DNA from: Dictyophora rubrovolvata
Taxonomy: Eukaryota > Basidiomycota > Agaricomycetes > Phallales > Phallaceae
Reading direction: 5' to 3'
DNA length: 64,000 nt
Assembly (NCBI GenBank): GCA_029959195.1
Contig: CP114122.1
Coordinates: forward strand, 1,116,001-1,180,000
The number at the start of each line of letters is the position of its first letter. The first letter of the stretch is position 1. The translations under genes and the position numbers were made by a program. The notes under the pieces are model-generated. The model made no database searches and was not told the DNA's origin. It saw nothing but the letters and a program-made list of their open reading frames with translations. Shown here piece after piece: positions 23,818 through 36,324 of the stretch.

Positions 23818-24929
23818 GGGGAAAGAGAGGGAGAGAGAGAAAGGGGATAAACGGTTAACATTCGATAAACCCTCACGTGCGGCAGCCAATTTAAGTCGAT
23901 TTAAGATAAGTGCTAAATTTCTAGTCACCCTTCGTCACGCGTCACGTCCGATCTGTCCGCTGTTAGAACTCCACACAGGGCTGGCTCCTTTGACACGTTC
24001 CCGGACTTCTCTTCAAGACTACAAGTTCTCTGGTTATATTTGTGTTTCTCTTGGCTTAGTCAAAAATACGAACCTTGCTTTATTTATGTCAACTTCGATT
24101 TTCCAACACAGTTTTCGGTTAAACCGTTGCTACAGAATTTTGAAGGCCGTATCATCGTGCTAAAACCTGTCGCCCTCGAAACTTTGACCTTTTTATTATT
24201 ATACGATAAAATTGGTGCCTTTCTCGCATCTTAGACTGAGTTGGGCCTATCCGTCTCAGTTCAGCAACCATCAAATCATAATTAATATATCTTTCCTGCT
24301 GCTGCTGCTAGAGTACGGAGGTTAAAGCCTGTGCGTCCGGGAAGTCCCCAATGGTCGGATGCCATAACTCGCTTCTGGCCCGGCGGTCTATCCCAGACTC
24401 GCGAAGAAAAAGCGGGAAAAAAGAAAGAAAAAGGACATATCTTGTTGATTCTTTCGCCATCTTGATAGATCACGAAGTCAGTGGTTTTCCTTTTTTTTCT
24501 TTGAAAGTTTCTTTTGGGAATGCCGCCCTGCATGGGAAAATGACTCGGTTTGGACACCACTCTCCGAATTGCACCAGCGTGTATATCACGAGGTCTGGCG
24601 AAACATCTCTTATACTTCTATTAATCGGCTCTGGCTCCGGGTTGATAAGGATAAATCTGACCACAAGCATATTCCGTTTAGGAATGATGCGGTATCCAGC
24701 GCGGACGTGTGTGTGCGTGTGTGTAAACAACGATAAACGATTTAATAAATCATCTAGGTCTCATCTTCAAATATTTAGTCTGCTGTTTAACTTGGCATGC
24801 TAATCACATTCGGATACACCGCGGCTGACATTAAGGTTTTGCTTTCAATGTTTTTAGGGGTGGGGCCTGTACTGGAAAGCCGTGATACGCACAAATTTGC
24901 ATTAATAGGCATCAGTTTTCATATTGAGT
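23818..24929. other. Region without a recognised gene
   Basis: Upstream region of the bZIP gene and 3' flank of EMC2. A purine-rich tract (GGGAAAGAGAGGGAGAGAG, about 23818-23837) lies just upstream of the bZIP start. A short GT microsatellite occurs near 24708-24724. Overlapping open frames at 24282-24803 on both strands look random. Confidence 0.5.
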
Positions 24930-26222
24930 TCACTTGCCCAACCAAGTTACAAAAGCGTCTTTTCCGTGTACCTTTGCTCCAACCGATGTCGGGAAATATA
25001 CACCGGTTAGTTGTTCCCTTGCAAGTTCGTTTAGCAATCTCAGATGCTCGGCAGATGGAAGTGAGGTTTGAGACTCCGATTGGGAATTTGGAAATGATAA
25101 AAGACGCTCTGAAGCCTGCATGTAAAGAATGAATGAATGAAAATTTAGTGTGCTTCTTTTAGAGACGTCATTCTTTTTTAGAAAGAAGGGCAACAATACC
25201 AATTTGACACCCCACCATGCCCTTTTCGTGGCATTGCCTTCTTCTTGCGCAGTTAAGGAATCGTCCATATCAATGACACGAAGAAACGATTTTAAAGCCA
25301 ATGGCATATCCCCTGCTGTGTAGGCTGTTTCGGCGAATCTCAGATGGTGAAATGGATTTTGCGAGGCCAGGAGAAGGACATGGGCTAGGGCTTGTAAGGA
25401 GAGATCGTAGCTTTTTTTTTTTGATAACTATTGTTTGATATCATTTGTGATAGGTTTGAAGGTTGAATTACCTACAGATTCAGCTCGGCATAAATGTCCG
25501 CCAGTTCTAGCCACCCCTCGACGTCGGTATAAAACGTATCCAAATATTTCGTTAATTCGTCCGCAGCCCGTAGAATGGAAGAGGGAGAGCCTTCACTGCG
25601 AAGAACAGCTATTTGCCGTTTCCACAAGGCCTGCAAAAGCGGAAGACGTACATCAAATCAAAGAACGGAGAATCCAAAGTGATAAATGTACTGAATTAGC
25701 TTCATCTTCTAATAGTGCATTTTCATAGAAGACTAAGGCCTCTTTTGGTTTGTTGTCGGCTTCAATACGAATTCCTTTCAGGCATTCAACACGTGGCGAG
25801 TCAGGAAACTGTTCCGCGAGCAGCTCGAGGCATTCCTAAATTCACGAATAAAAATGTTTGATCAAAAAAAAATTGAGGCAAGAAGGTCAGATGGACAACA
25901 GCAGCAGCCTGAAAGCTGAGCCAATGAATTCACAAAAATAGCAGCAAACTGACGTCTGCAAGTTCTAGTCGTCCGATATCCATGGACGCCAAAGCAACCT
26001 GTTCTAGGAAAAACCAGGCTTTTTGCCAAGAACATAATGTCAATAATGAAAAAATAGTGTCGCACGAAAGAATTGCGAACCTTCATCTCCCATCCTTGTG
26101 AGTCCACCATTCTGTAGAATGTTGACACCCTCCTGCACGATTTGTTCCGAGGCCCGTGTACCTCGCGTTCGCCATGTTGCCAGTTTTTGTATGGCAGAAG
26201 TCGCCATGTCCCGTATATTCAA
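24930..26222 (-). CDS. EMC2: ER membrane protein complex subunit 2 (EMC2)
   Basis: EMC2 is the cytosolic TPR subunit of the ER membrane complex, which inserts tail-anchored and polytopic membrane proteins. The start is MNIRDMATSAIQKLATW at 26222; a second in-frame ATG at 26207 is an alternative. Exons then give NILQNGGLTRMGDEG, KAWFFLEQVALASMDIGRLE, ECLELLAEQFPDSPRVECLK with GIRIEADNKPKEALVFYENA, and KYLDTFYTDVEGWLELADIY. The C-terminal part has FHHLRFAETAYTAGDMPLAL, KSFLRVIDMDDS and KRAWWGVKLASERLL, ending VTWLGK at 24930. The TPR pattern and the motif DVEGWLELADIY are family hallmarks. The gene has several introns near 55 nt and a complete-looking domain of usual size. Confidence 0.88.
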
Positions 26223-27083
26223 ATATGGCAGGAGAAGCTGATAGCTCCTTTTTGTAAAAAGTCAGAGAATGCAGCAGTAATTATCGGTTAGCGTGAATGA
26301 TCGACACGCTTTCAATCGAACTTCGCAATTGGAGCGGCGCTCAAGTTTTACCCTCACAACAATTTCGGCTCCGCATCTCCGCTAAAGTTTAGTCTTGTGA
26401 TTCATTTGAATTTACCAAGTATGCTCTAAGCAATCGTATCAAGTCATACTAGTGTCAGACAGTAATCTTGAATTAGTGAAAAAGGAGCCTCGCAATGGCC
26501 CAAGGCTTTGGATATATGTATCCTGATTACCGCAGTGCCTGTCTCCGTTTCGGTCAGAAATTCCGAAGTAATTGATATTTTATGATGATAGCAGAAGAAG
26601 AGCCGTGTATCTTATCTATTCATCTCGAGTAGCTGAAGTTGAAATTGCTCGTACGTACGTGTAACCACACTAGACCGTGTTAATATTCACTGATGCGTTG
26701 ACGAAGGCAGTAGGCACCAGTGCTTGCCACCCACCATATCATATCATGCTCACTGGCAAGGGTTCCATCGAGTGCATGCAATACAAATGGACTTGCGTTT
26801 CATGGTGCCGTGCCCTGACTCACTCCAATTAATTAGCGATAATTCCTGGCTCTCAAACTTTACCACGGCGCTCTAAGTTTTCCTCAAAAAATTTGAAAGA
26901 AGGCAAGAACGTCTAAGGTTCAGGTGTTCTGGCGAGATCATCAGATTTTGTCTGTTGCCTGTCGATGTTCGACGCTAGTGCGATGGCGGTGCCAAAGAGG
27001 ATGAATGAGTCATAAATGCACAACTCCCAAGAATTTCACACAATGAGATATCATTAACAACACACATATACCTAGGCAAATTG
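26223..27083. other. Intergenic region
   Basis: Probable EMC2 promoter and 3' flank of the amidase gene. No open frame of note and no tRNA-like structure found by eye. Confidence 0.5.
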
Positions 27084-29464
27084 TCATTTCAAATCTTCCC
27101 CAACGACGTCCTTCAACTGTGTTTTCGGTATGGCCTCCGGATACGCCAAACGCTTCAACCGGGTTTGAGTCTTCTGTTCATAGGCATAGGCGTATGTGAT
27201 AAGGTTAAACTCAGTGAAAGCGGTTCCTATGAAACAAAGCCCAAAGGGCAGCCCGGGTGCAATCGTATGAGTCGGGCTTGCGGGGGAGGGTTCGATGTCA
27301 TCCGGTTGGAATCCAAGAGGAACTGCAAAGCTGCGTCAGCGCACAGATCACCCTACAAGTTCACCTCGACGGAGCAAGCACCTGTTATCAAAGGGTAGCC
27401 CGCGACTGCTGAAGGTCTAGAAGTAAAACCTGTTAATTTACATCAGTAAACCGAGTAAACCAGTCGCTACCCGTTCCTCACCACCGCTAGGGAGCACCAT
27501 GCAATCCAAATTAAATTTTTTGAGAGTTGCATCGATTCCGTCCTCGCGCGCTACTTTCTGGTTCAAAGTCAACGCCGCATAATACTCTTCATTCCTGATT
27601 GTTTTGTCGGCCCTGATAAAACTGAGCAACGCGCAAGTCAGGTCAAATGACTTCATCTAAAGGGGAACATGTTCCTCTTACCGAGATTGATCGTCGTAAT
27701 AAGGCGGAATTAATTCTAAATCTGCGTGCGCTTTATTGAATTCGATAATGTCGGCTAGACTTCTCGTTCCAGAAGGTACCTCAACAAGACCTTCTAGATA
27801 GGTTCTTAAATCATACTCAAGCGACGTCTCAGAAACATTTCTGTGTGTTTGCAGCCTTCGAAAGCACCCACCTTAATATCAGTTTCCAGATTGAAAAATT
27901 CTCTGCTAGCGATATCAGCTTGTAACTCAACCGCGTTCGGGAAATCAGCGGGGTCTATTATCGTGGCTCCTAATTCCTTCATCGTCTCCAAAGCTTCGTC
28001 GAATGCTTTCTTCCTGTTATCCTCTACGTCCGTCATAAATAGTCGTGGTACACCGATACGGACATTCTTTAAGCCGTCGCCAATCAAGGCTTTCCTATAG
28101 TCTGGAATTTCACTGGGCTGGCTCGACGTTCTCTCGTCCAATGGATCAGAACCTGCTATTGCTGAGAGAATAATAGCTGCATCCGAAACATTTCGACATA
28201 TCGGGCCGACGCTATCCTGGACACTAGAAATGGGTACGACTGATAACAATTTATTGATGGTTCTGTTTAAAGACTAGCCTGATGACGAACCTCCCGCCCT
28301 TGAGGTAAGGCCTACAGTAGGTTTAATACCAACCAGGTTGCATTGGCTGCTCGGAGAAGTAATACTTCCATCCGTTTCCGTTCCCAACGACCCTTATGAA
28401 ATCTGGGTCAGAAATTCAAACAACCTCATAGGGTTTCTTACCTGCAGCAAGTCCAATAGCAGTGCCTATCGCACTTCCTGAGCTGGAACCGGAAGGATTG
28501 GCTTGGGGGTAATATGGATTGGTCCCTTGACCACCACGACCACAGAAACCGGACGGAACTTCTCCCCTGAAATTAGACCATTCAGAAAGGGACGCCTTGG
28601 CCAATATTATCTTTATACATAGTAAAAATCGAATAGGCATTATCCAATAAAGAAATACGCACTGCCCCCGCCTCCCGTAATCTAGCCGCAACCGTCGCGT
28701 CTCGAGGAACAACAGAGCCAATTAATGCATGGCTTCCTTCAATCTAATTTAGGTTTTGTTCAAGATAAAGGATAAAACATGATGTAGTACCTGCTGTCGT
28801 ACTCATCCCTTGAAAAATTGATATGATTAATTCTATTGGATCACAAATTAAATGAGATTTTGAGCATTCACCTTCTTCATGCAATGTAGCTATGTTGTCT
28901 TTTAACAAAAGCGGGATCCCGTGTAAAGATGTACGTGGACCTTTAGACTTTCTTTCAGAATCCAAAGCCGCGGCTTGATCCAATGCTTTCGGGTTAATTT
29001 CAAGAATAGCTCGAAGAGCTGGACCTTGGGTATTTACTTCCTCTATTCTTTGGATATAAGCCTAATATTCCTCGCTGTCAGAGAAGCAAAGTACTCGGTC
29101 ATATTACCTACTTTGACTAAATCCACGCTCGAAAAATCTCCTTTTTCCAAGCCATGTTGTAGCTCGTCGATGGATGCCTCATAAAGATCGGGAAGTTCCT
29201 GTTGGGAACGAAAAAAAAGTCGTTAATCAGAGCCGTACTCGCAAAAAAAATCTATTATAGCAAGCAGACTGTTCGGTGGGGCAAAACAAAATCGTGGACA
29301 TAGTATATGCTTCATGACCTTCATGTGTGTGAACGGCAGCTTGAAAGTTGGGAAAAACTCCGTCACATAAGGCTAGCCTCCCCGAGTCGGGAAGCTTGAA
29401 TAGATCCACATGCACAAACACACGAGACTCAAGTACTCACCTTCTTAGTGTATTTGGACGTCAT
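27084..29464 (-). CDS. Amidase (amidase-signature family)
   Basis: Hydrolyses C-N amide bonds with a Ser-cisSer-Lys triad; the substrate is unknown. Visible blocks in order: ELPDLYEASIDELQHGLEKG, AYIQRIEEVNTQGPALRAIL, HGIPLLLKDNIAT (catalytic Lys, about 28890-28930), GSHALIGSVVPRDATVAARL, LAKASLSEWSNFRG, NPYYPQANPSGSSSGSA (cis-Ser), SLGTETDGSITSPSSQCNLV (nucleophile Ser) and GIKPTVGLTSRAG. It continues with VVPISSVQDSVGPICRNVSD and IRADKTIRNEEYY, and ends TQLKDVVGEDLK at 27084. All three catalytic residues are present. More than ten exons. The 5' end is uncertain: ATG 29464 gives a tiny exon (MTSKYTKK) followed by an intron of about 230 nt before ELPDLYEA, so the real start may lie elsewhere. 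No clear signal peptide is seen in this model. Confidence 0.87.
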
Positions 29465-29938
29465 TACCTGCTTCAATGACTAACGAGCTTGTGGTGGAAG
29501 CGTTCAGCCGGGTATCCGTTGCCGGGTACGCAGTTCATGGCAATCGATTAATCACACCGGCTACGTGAGAATTTGAGGACGATACGGCTAATCTCACTAT
29601 TGAAAGGCTGTAGATAACAAGCTTGGAAGTAATTCTCCGGTATATCCGATCATTCTGAAAGCTTTATATTCATTATTAAACGGTAGATCGAAAAATCATC
29701 CATTATGTGAAACTCACAACCAGACTCAACGATGCTACTAGTAGTTTCCTGTTTTAGAATGCAGAGAATTAGAGAATTGTAAAATTTACTATTTTCATAT
29801 GCGGCGGCTTGTAGTTTACAATTGAGATCAATGCAACAGTGATTTGAAATAAATTACGAAAAGATAAGCTGTAATATGCAATAAATTATACGATACTTAG
29901 GCCAAGACTTGATTGGCACTTACTTCACTCTCAAAGAC
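29465..29938. other. Intergenic region
   Basis: AT-rich stretch between the amidase start and the TOF1 stop codon at 29939. I see no gene or structured element. Confidence 0.5.
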
Positions 29939-32900
29939 TCAGTCCTCTTCATCTGAAATCATTACAACCGCCCTACGACGATACAAAAACTTAATAGGTA
30001 CCGAATCATCGGGACTAGATTCCGATCCATCATCCATGAAAAGAGGCTCTTTCCGAGACCCGCCATTTTCAGAAGGAATAGAAGGCGGAATCATTTCGTG
30101 ATTTTCTGTGTTTTCGGTTGACTGAAGTTCACTAATAACATTAGTTCTGGCCTTCGGCTTGGGTTTCGGTTTCGGTTTTGGTCTTTGAATGGGCACCTCC
30201 GAATCTTCATTGGATGATTCCCCTCCGTCACTCTTGTCACTTCCAGAACTTTTTGAGAGTCTATCCAACGCGTACGTTGTTTCGGGCTCCTCGCTTCTTC
30301 TTTCCAAACCGGCAGAACCCTTGCGTTTTTTATTTCCTCTTCCATCTTTATCAATTTTTTTCTTTCGCTTCTTAGTTCCGGCGGGTTTCATCGTAGCATT
30401 CAGTCCTTGGGCAGCAGCCAACGAAGTACGCTCTCTCAAAGCGGCTTCGTTCCTGAAAAAGGTTTCATCGTCCCCCAACTCCGCGTCACTATCTTCAATG
30501 AATTGCGCCGACTTGTATTGAATTTTTTCCTGTTTCTTCCGAGTCTTACGTGTGTGACTTTCTATTTCCTCCCCATCGCTAAGACTTTGAGGTCCTTCAC
30601 TGGGGGGCCTGCGTCGCCGACGCCGAGTTTTTTTGCTGAGCATCTGGGAAGCTTTCTTTCCATTTAAATCGATAGGACTTTCCAAAAATTGATTGATTAC
30701 GGACAACGATTCGTTCAAGTCGGAAGGGAGTATTACTGCAGGAATATACCACTCTAGTTCATCCGCATCTACCGAACAGTTCATAAAACCTCTTCAGTAC
30801 TTCGCATTTACTTACTATCGTCGAGGACATAAAACTTGACTAGACGGCAGAGGAGTTTAAATTGGGGATTTTTTGTTGCAGCTTCCGCTTGTTCATCATT
30901 CACATAGGGTATCACTAAGTTTACAAATTAAATCGTCACTCGGCCTGCGCTTGACAAAAAAAAAAGTACATACAATAGTCTTCAAACTTCGCTACAGCAT
31001 CCGACGAAGGCTTCTGCAAGATCCCTGCCTTTCCAGATACCTCTTCGCTAGGATTGTCATCGTGATCCTCATCTTCATCAGCCCCATTGTGATCAGTTTC
31101 TTCAACAATGCGTTGGCGAATGCCGGTGACAATCGCCAGAATCTAAAAGCCCCTGTTACAACCTGCCAAGGCTCAAAGAAAAAAGGGGCTAAACCTCTTT
31201 CATCCAATCCACCAAGTGTTTCTTCTCGGACTCAATAAGACACGCAATGGCAATGCCGACTTGTTCGCTCCATGAATAACCTTTCTTCACTTTCACATCA
31301 GGATGGTGCTTTGAGAACTGCAACTCCACGAATAAATAAAGCCCAGCGGCAACCATCAATTAGAAACTTACAATTTCTTCAACATTTTTTCTACCGCGGC
31401 TGTTTTTCTCAGGTTCCCAGCTAGAAAATGGCTTCCATAATCCCCGGTTTTTAGGAAAAAACGCCTAATATCAATAAAATATTTCAGAAAAGAAGTTACT
31501 TTGCTATTATTCTCACTTCAACTAATAGAAACGGCTCCTTCTCAACTGCTTTGAAAAACTGTCGTACAATATAATTAACCAGCTGGATCAACTCTTTGTA
31601 GGTTGGCGTTTTTGGAAACATCGCCTGTTCGGCCAGAATACTCTTGAACAAGTCCAGAGTCGAAACCTAACGAGGCAAATCTCAAAAATGGATTGATTTA
31701 GAAATTTGAACTTGTACTTTGAAAAATAAGCCTTCGGCCTTGGTTTTAACGGCTTGGCGATGTATCAAAGAAACGACACGCTTGATGTTGTCCTCGCTCA
31801 GCTCTCTAAACCGGCCAAGATAAGTAAGAAGTGTCCGAGTGATATCTTCACTGGCAAATTTCTGTGAAGCGTTTTTAACCACGTAGAAAAGGGATAGATT
31901 AAAGGGATTGCTACACTACCGCTTCGAACTTATCAAAGGTAAACATCTGTTCCTCGATTATATCTTCGTCTACTGGCTGAACTACCTCCTCGACGTCATC
32001 AACGTCAAGGATATCTTCACCTTCTGAAGTACCAAATATTAAACTAACATCGTGTTTTGACTCTAAAATCGACAAACCTTTGCGCTGTCTTCGATTCTTG
32101 GCTCGCATGCGACGTCGCCTTATATAAACGTCGCCCTTTTTCTTTCCCCATTTTTCCAACATCCGTAGCAAAATATAAGCCAGATGTATAGTTGAGTCAA
32201 GATATCTTTAATTAGGCAAGGAAATCAGCCGGCATCAAAACAAATTTTAAAAAAGATACAGACGCGACGCTTTGTTCTTTGTATCCCAATAAACCGTCAT
32301 ATGCGAGATCGAGAATCTCGCCATTATAGTATAGTTGATGTTGCAAAATTTCTGCAGCTTCACGAAGAGTGGCATCAGAGGCAAGAGACATGGCATCGAT
32401 AAGAAGTAACAATTGCGTCAAACATTCAACCCCCGCTTGTAGCTCTACCCATTGTTTAGGCTGTGCATGACAATCTCAATTCCCCACCTAACAAATGACT
32501 ACGAAGCCTACCTTTTCATCCAGAGCACCTCTCATTCTGCGCAATATCCATACTACCCAGCTCCGTTCAGCGACTTCAGCAACCATCTGGAAATTTGTGG
32601 CCCAAGCTGAACGGTCATTTTCGATTTCTTTTTTCGAGGTAGATGATAGGAAAAATTCGAGGAACCATTTCGTTAAGAACAAAAGACGAAGGTTATCTTT
32701 TTCTGTAATTTTCGATCTTTCAGACTTGATGTCCTTTAACAGCGAGGATAAAAAGGCTGCAAAGATGTTAAAGATGTACTGGCGTAAAAAATTCATGGCT
32801 CACGATTGAAGCAAAACTCGAGAAACTCCCTTGCAATGCCTTGGAGGACGGTCAACGCCTCTGGACTAAGATTGTCCTGCGTACCTAATTCATCCTAGAC

Positions 32901-34108
32901 ATTGTTACGCATTTAAATCGACCTGAGTAAAAGAAAATGACTTACAAGAGTCTTGGTCTTTTTGTATTTTGCTTTCTTGGTCGTATCTACTATATCCCTA
33001 GCCTCCTTCTTGATAGCCTCTTGACTATGCAATATCATTGGCTGAGACTCCTGATTAGTTCTAACAGATATAGTAGTGCCAAACCGACTATGACGTGAAG
33101 CGGCGTGCTTCTGAACTAAACGTTTGTGCTTTTCTTCTATAGCCAACAAATTCATTAAATCGGTCTGGTTAGCCTATGAATAGTTATTGAACAACGTATG
33201 ATCATTATGAATAATCTTACTTGTTGGCGATTTTCAACGAGGGCGGTAGGCTTAATTCCCCTAAAAAGAAGGTAAAATGTCTCCAATAGAATTGTATTCC
33301 AGCTATTGACGAGAGGATCTTGCTCAGCATTGACGGCTAAAGCGATCAAGGCGTCATGAATAAATGCATTGGAAAGGGTGACGATCAATTTGCTCTTCGC
33401 GAATTTTCAGTTAGTGTTCCTCTCTAATGACATGGTGCTTACTTGTAGGTTAGAGTACTCTGCTTGGTCGTTGCTTTGCGTGGAGACGGAAGGAAGATCC
33501 CGGATGAACGCAAGGTTTCGTATCAGGTACAAGACGATGCTGATGATTTGGCCATCTCTATCCGTTCTTTCTTTCTTCGTCTTTGCCAAGCAGGGAAGGA
33601 TGATTCCAAAGATGGCCTGGAGAACGCCAGGTTGTAAAAGAGTGGCTTTATAGCTCAAATGAGAATTCAAAAGAACGGTGAAGTCAGCCTTAGCGTCAAT
33701 TATTTCGTCAAGCTCCATAAGTTCAGCTGCGATATCTATCGGCCATGTCATGGATGTTATGAGTTCGGCACATATAATAGCGCATTTGTCTTCCACCACA
33801 CCCTTGCCAGCGGTCTCTAGGATAATCGGTACAAGATCGTTTTGAAGAACGCGGGCTTTCCAAAAAATGCGAGCCACCGTACGGTCGTCATCTGTGTCAT
33901 CCTTTCTCCAAAACTTCTTCAAGTCCTTCAGACATCCGTACGCCTCATCACCGAGAACATACTTGCCACCTTGTTGTCCCCCAAGCGCGCTGATTACGGA
34001 AGTAATTGCAGGAGTCAAGACGGCGGCTCTATCAACCTCGGGGCTTCCTTCTGATTGTGTGTTCAAATCATCGTCAAACATCTTCGTTGGAGCCCACTGG
34101 CAGATCAA
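29939..34108 (-). CDS. TOF1: Replication fork protection protein TOF1/Timeless (Swi1)
   Basis: TOF1 with CSM3 (Swi1-Swi3, Timeless-Tipin) travels with the replisome, stabilises stalled forks and mediates checkpoint signalling. The start is MICQWAPTKMFDDD at 34108, or more likely the inner ATG at 34081 (MFDDDLNTQ). The TIMELESS domain follows: ITSVISALGGQQGGKYVLGD, EAYGCLKDLKKFWRKDDTDD, RTVARIFWKARVLQNDLVPI, LITSMTWPIDIAAELMELDE, LPCLAKTKKERTDRDGQIIS and IVLYLIRNLAFIRDLP. Later exons contain KSERSKITEKDNLRLLFLTK and WFLEFF, MFTFDKFEAVV, and YVRRFFK... type C-terminal helices around 31500-31660. The last exon is a long basic and acidic tail with NLS-like runs (SKKTRRRRRRPPSEG, TKKRKKKIDKDGRGNKKRK, PKPKPKPKPKA). 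It ends RRRAVVMISDEED at 29939. About a dozen short introns. Confidence 0.9.
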
Positions 34109-34425
34109 AGAAAAGGGGAGGGTATACAGGACGTGCGCGTGACGACGCGATCGTCACACACCCCAACGGTTGGCGTGACAGTACTATCAAGTTGCTTTCA
34201 AGACAGTAATATTTTGATGCCATTCCATTTCGACTTTACTGAAAGTACATGATCAACATAGTGTATAACCGTTTGTCTAGTCGATTCCTGGTCGCGGGAT
34301 CTGGTACTTAGTACGTTGGATAATAGTGTATCTAAGTTTTGTCACAGAGTCGGAGAAACGTCATGGTTATGCTATTGATGATTCGTGAAAACTGCACAGT
34401 ACAACCTATGTCAATGATAAAGCGA
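34109..34425. other. Intergenic region between TOF1 start and CSN1 stop
   Basis: About 320 bases that should contain the TOF1 promoter and the 3' UTR of CSN1, both minus-strand genes. No gene seen. Confidence 0.5.
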
Positions 34426-36234
34426 CTACTCCAGTAACATCTCATGAACAACGTTTTCGTGTCGCTGGGTGGCAGTCTTCGGCGATTTCACCACAAGGTC
34501 TGCTTGCATTCTATGAAATGGGTTATACATAAACGACAGCAGAAATCAAACTGAAAATACGAACAATTTGATGCGCAACAATAACTTGCGGTTGCTTTCC
34601 TGAATTCTGGTACCAGTTTGGATAGCTTTAATAAACATCGCTGTGCGTGGATCCTGCCCTCTGGCCAATATTACCTATAATTCAGCCCCCCCGGTCATTC
34701 TAGATAGCACAGGACAGTCGACAATTGATCTACCTTGTTCTGGCTGTCGACACGAGCCTTGATATCTCCCGACTGGATTAAACGAATGATATGTTTCTCA
34801 ATTTCCTCTATGGTCATTCCGAAGGCTTCTCCCATACGTCCTAGGCGTATCGATTGAAACGGCTGGAAGTAAAGAACGAGGGCTCTATCACGAATAAGAG
34901 CCGAAAGATCCTGAATATGACCAGATAGATGGATGTCGAGATGATGACGCGTCTTCAACCAAGTTAACTGAGGTATGTAATTGAGACAGTAGCTAAAACG
35001 CATACCGAGTATCGTTCCAAGATTTGAAGAACAGTTTTGAAATTGGAGCTCATGTAAGCATCAATCAATTCGCGAACGTAGGGCTCCTGCTCAATATATA
35101 CACTAAACATAGTGCTCTCCACCAGAGCAGCTTGGATAGCAGAACGCGAAAGGCTTGCTAACGCGCAAAGTGTGCCATAAATAGCTATATCACTGGGTGC
35201 TACAAGCTTATCGAATGCTTTGCGTCAAAAGAAAGAAGATGGAAATGCCAAAACATCCACTTACTGTCCCTAGCCAATCTCCGAAGTTTTTTGGGGCCCC
35301 AAGTTTCAAAAAGCCGTATGCCGCTTTATCGTAGTGGTTCTGACCGAGGTACCCCAATGCGGTCGCGAATTCGAGCTTTATTTCGACGCTATCCTTGTTC
35401 GGAATTGAAGATCTGGGATTTTCACTTTTGGAGCCATATGACTCCAGAGCAGCTTCAGCTTTGAAAACATAAGTAGTGATGTGTGCATAATTGCGTTGTT
35501 CAATCAACAGCTATAAATCAATGACTGAGAAACGAGGTTAAGCCGGAAAGAGTAACATACCTGTAAGATCGATAGACACATATCTATGACATGCTGTGCC
35601 GTCGTACAGTATTCCCTCGATTTCGCATAGTCCTTCAGAGCCTGGTTGAAGTCACCAACGGCCATGTAGTATTCTCCGAGATCACGATATGTCATCTGAA
35701 TTACCACGGGAAAACTGATCAGCAAACCTTAGTATAATATCGAAGTCGACTTACTCGGATACTCTCTTTGATTAAGTTACTTGTATATTGCTTAAGCTCC
35801 ACATCCAGCCGGTTTTTCTCGCTTGAATTCCTCGCATTCGTAGTCTCTACCCACTTCTGTTGAATTGGCAATGGTTCGACAGAAGGAAGTGCATTGAACT
35901 CTTGAATAGTGTTGAGATATAGTATGGTATTGGAAGTCTGAAGGATGTACTGAATGGCGAGCTGTAAAGCCGAAGGCGCAAGAATAGGTGCGTGTCTGGC
36001 AATATGAAGTAAACGTTGTATTGTCATTCTACCTATCGGAAGCAATTAAAACCTTGGAAATGGAAAAGACCAACTTGTTGGAATACCCGTATAGTTTGAC
36101 AAGAACGCATCGAGGTCAAAAGGATGTTCATCGTCTATAATGACTACTTTCCCTCGCTTTGAAGATGATCTGACTTCAGTACGCACTTCTGCAGTTGCCG
36201 TCTCTTGTATTTCTTCAATATCATCGATATCCAT
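34426..36234 (-). CDS. CSN1: COP9 signalosome subunit 1 (CSN1/GPS1)
   Basis: CSN1 is a scaffold subunit of the COP9 signalosome, which removes NEDD8 from cullin-RING ubiquitin ligases. Start MDIDDIEEIQETATAEVRTE at 36234, followed by a basic patch and KVVIIDDEHPFDLDAFLSNY. The helical repeat part has GRMTIQRLLHIARHAP, RLDVELKQYTSNLIKESIR, MTYRDLGEYYMAVGDFNQAL with YAKSREYCTTAQHVIDMCL, EFATALGYLGQNHYDKAAYG and FLKLGAPKNFGDWL. The PCI domain has ALASLSRSAIQAAL, YVRELIDAYMSSNFKTVLQI, DRALVLYFQPFQSIRLGRM, EAFGMTIEEIEKHIIRLIQS and GDIKARVDSQNKV. It ends ATQRHENVVHEMLLE at 34426. PCI plus the N-terminal GPS1 block distinguishes it from proteasome subunit RPN7. About nine exons. The start lies 90 bp from that of the divergent MIC12-like gene. 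Confidence 0.9.
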
Positions 36235-36324
36235 GACGAAGGTGCGAAGCTGTTATTTAACGATGACGATGACAAATGATGATTACATAATCACCGTTAC
36301 TGTTCCTCTCGACGCTCCACTGGC
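36235..36324. promoter_or_regulatory. Divergent promoter between CSN1 and MIC12-like genes
   Basis: Ninety bases separate the CSN1 start codon (36234, minus) from the MIC12-like start codon (36325, plus). Both promoters must be here or extend into coding sequence. No TATA box seen. Confidence 0.55.

Noticed and set aside
24282-24803. Overlapping open frames on both strands upstream of EMC2's 3' end
   Set aside because: No recognisable domain, no splice support, and a GT microsatellite contributes part of the sequence.
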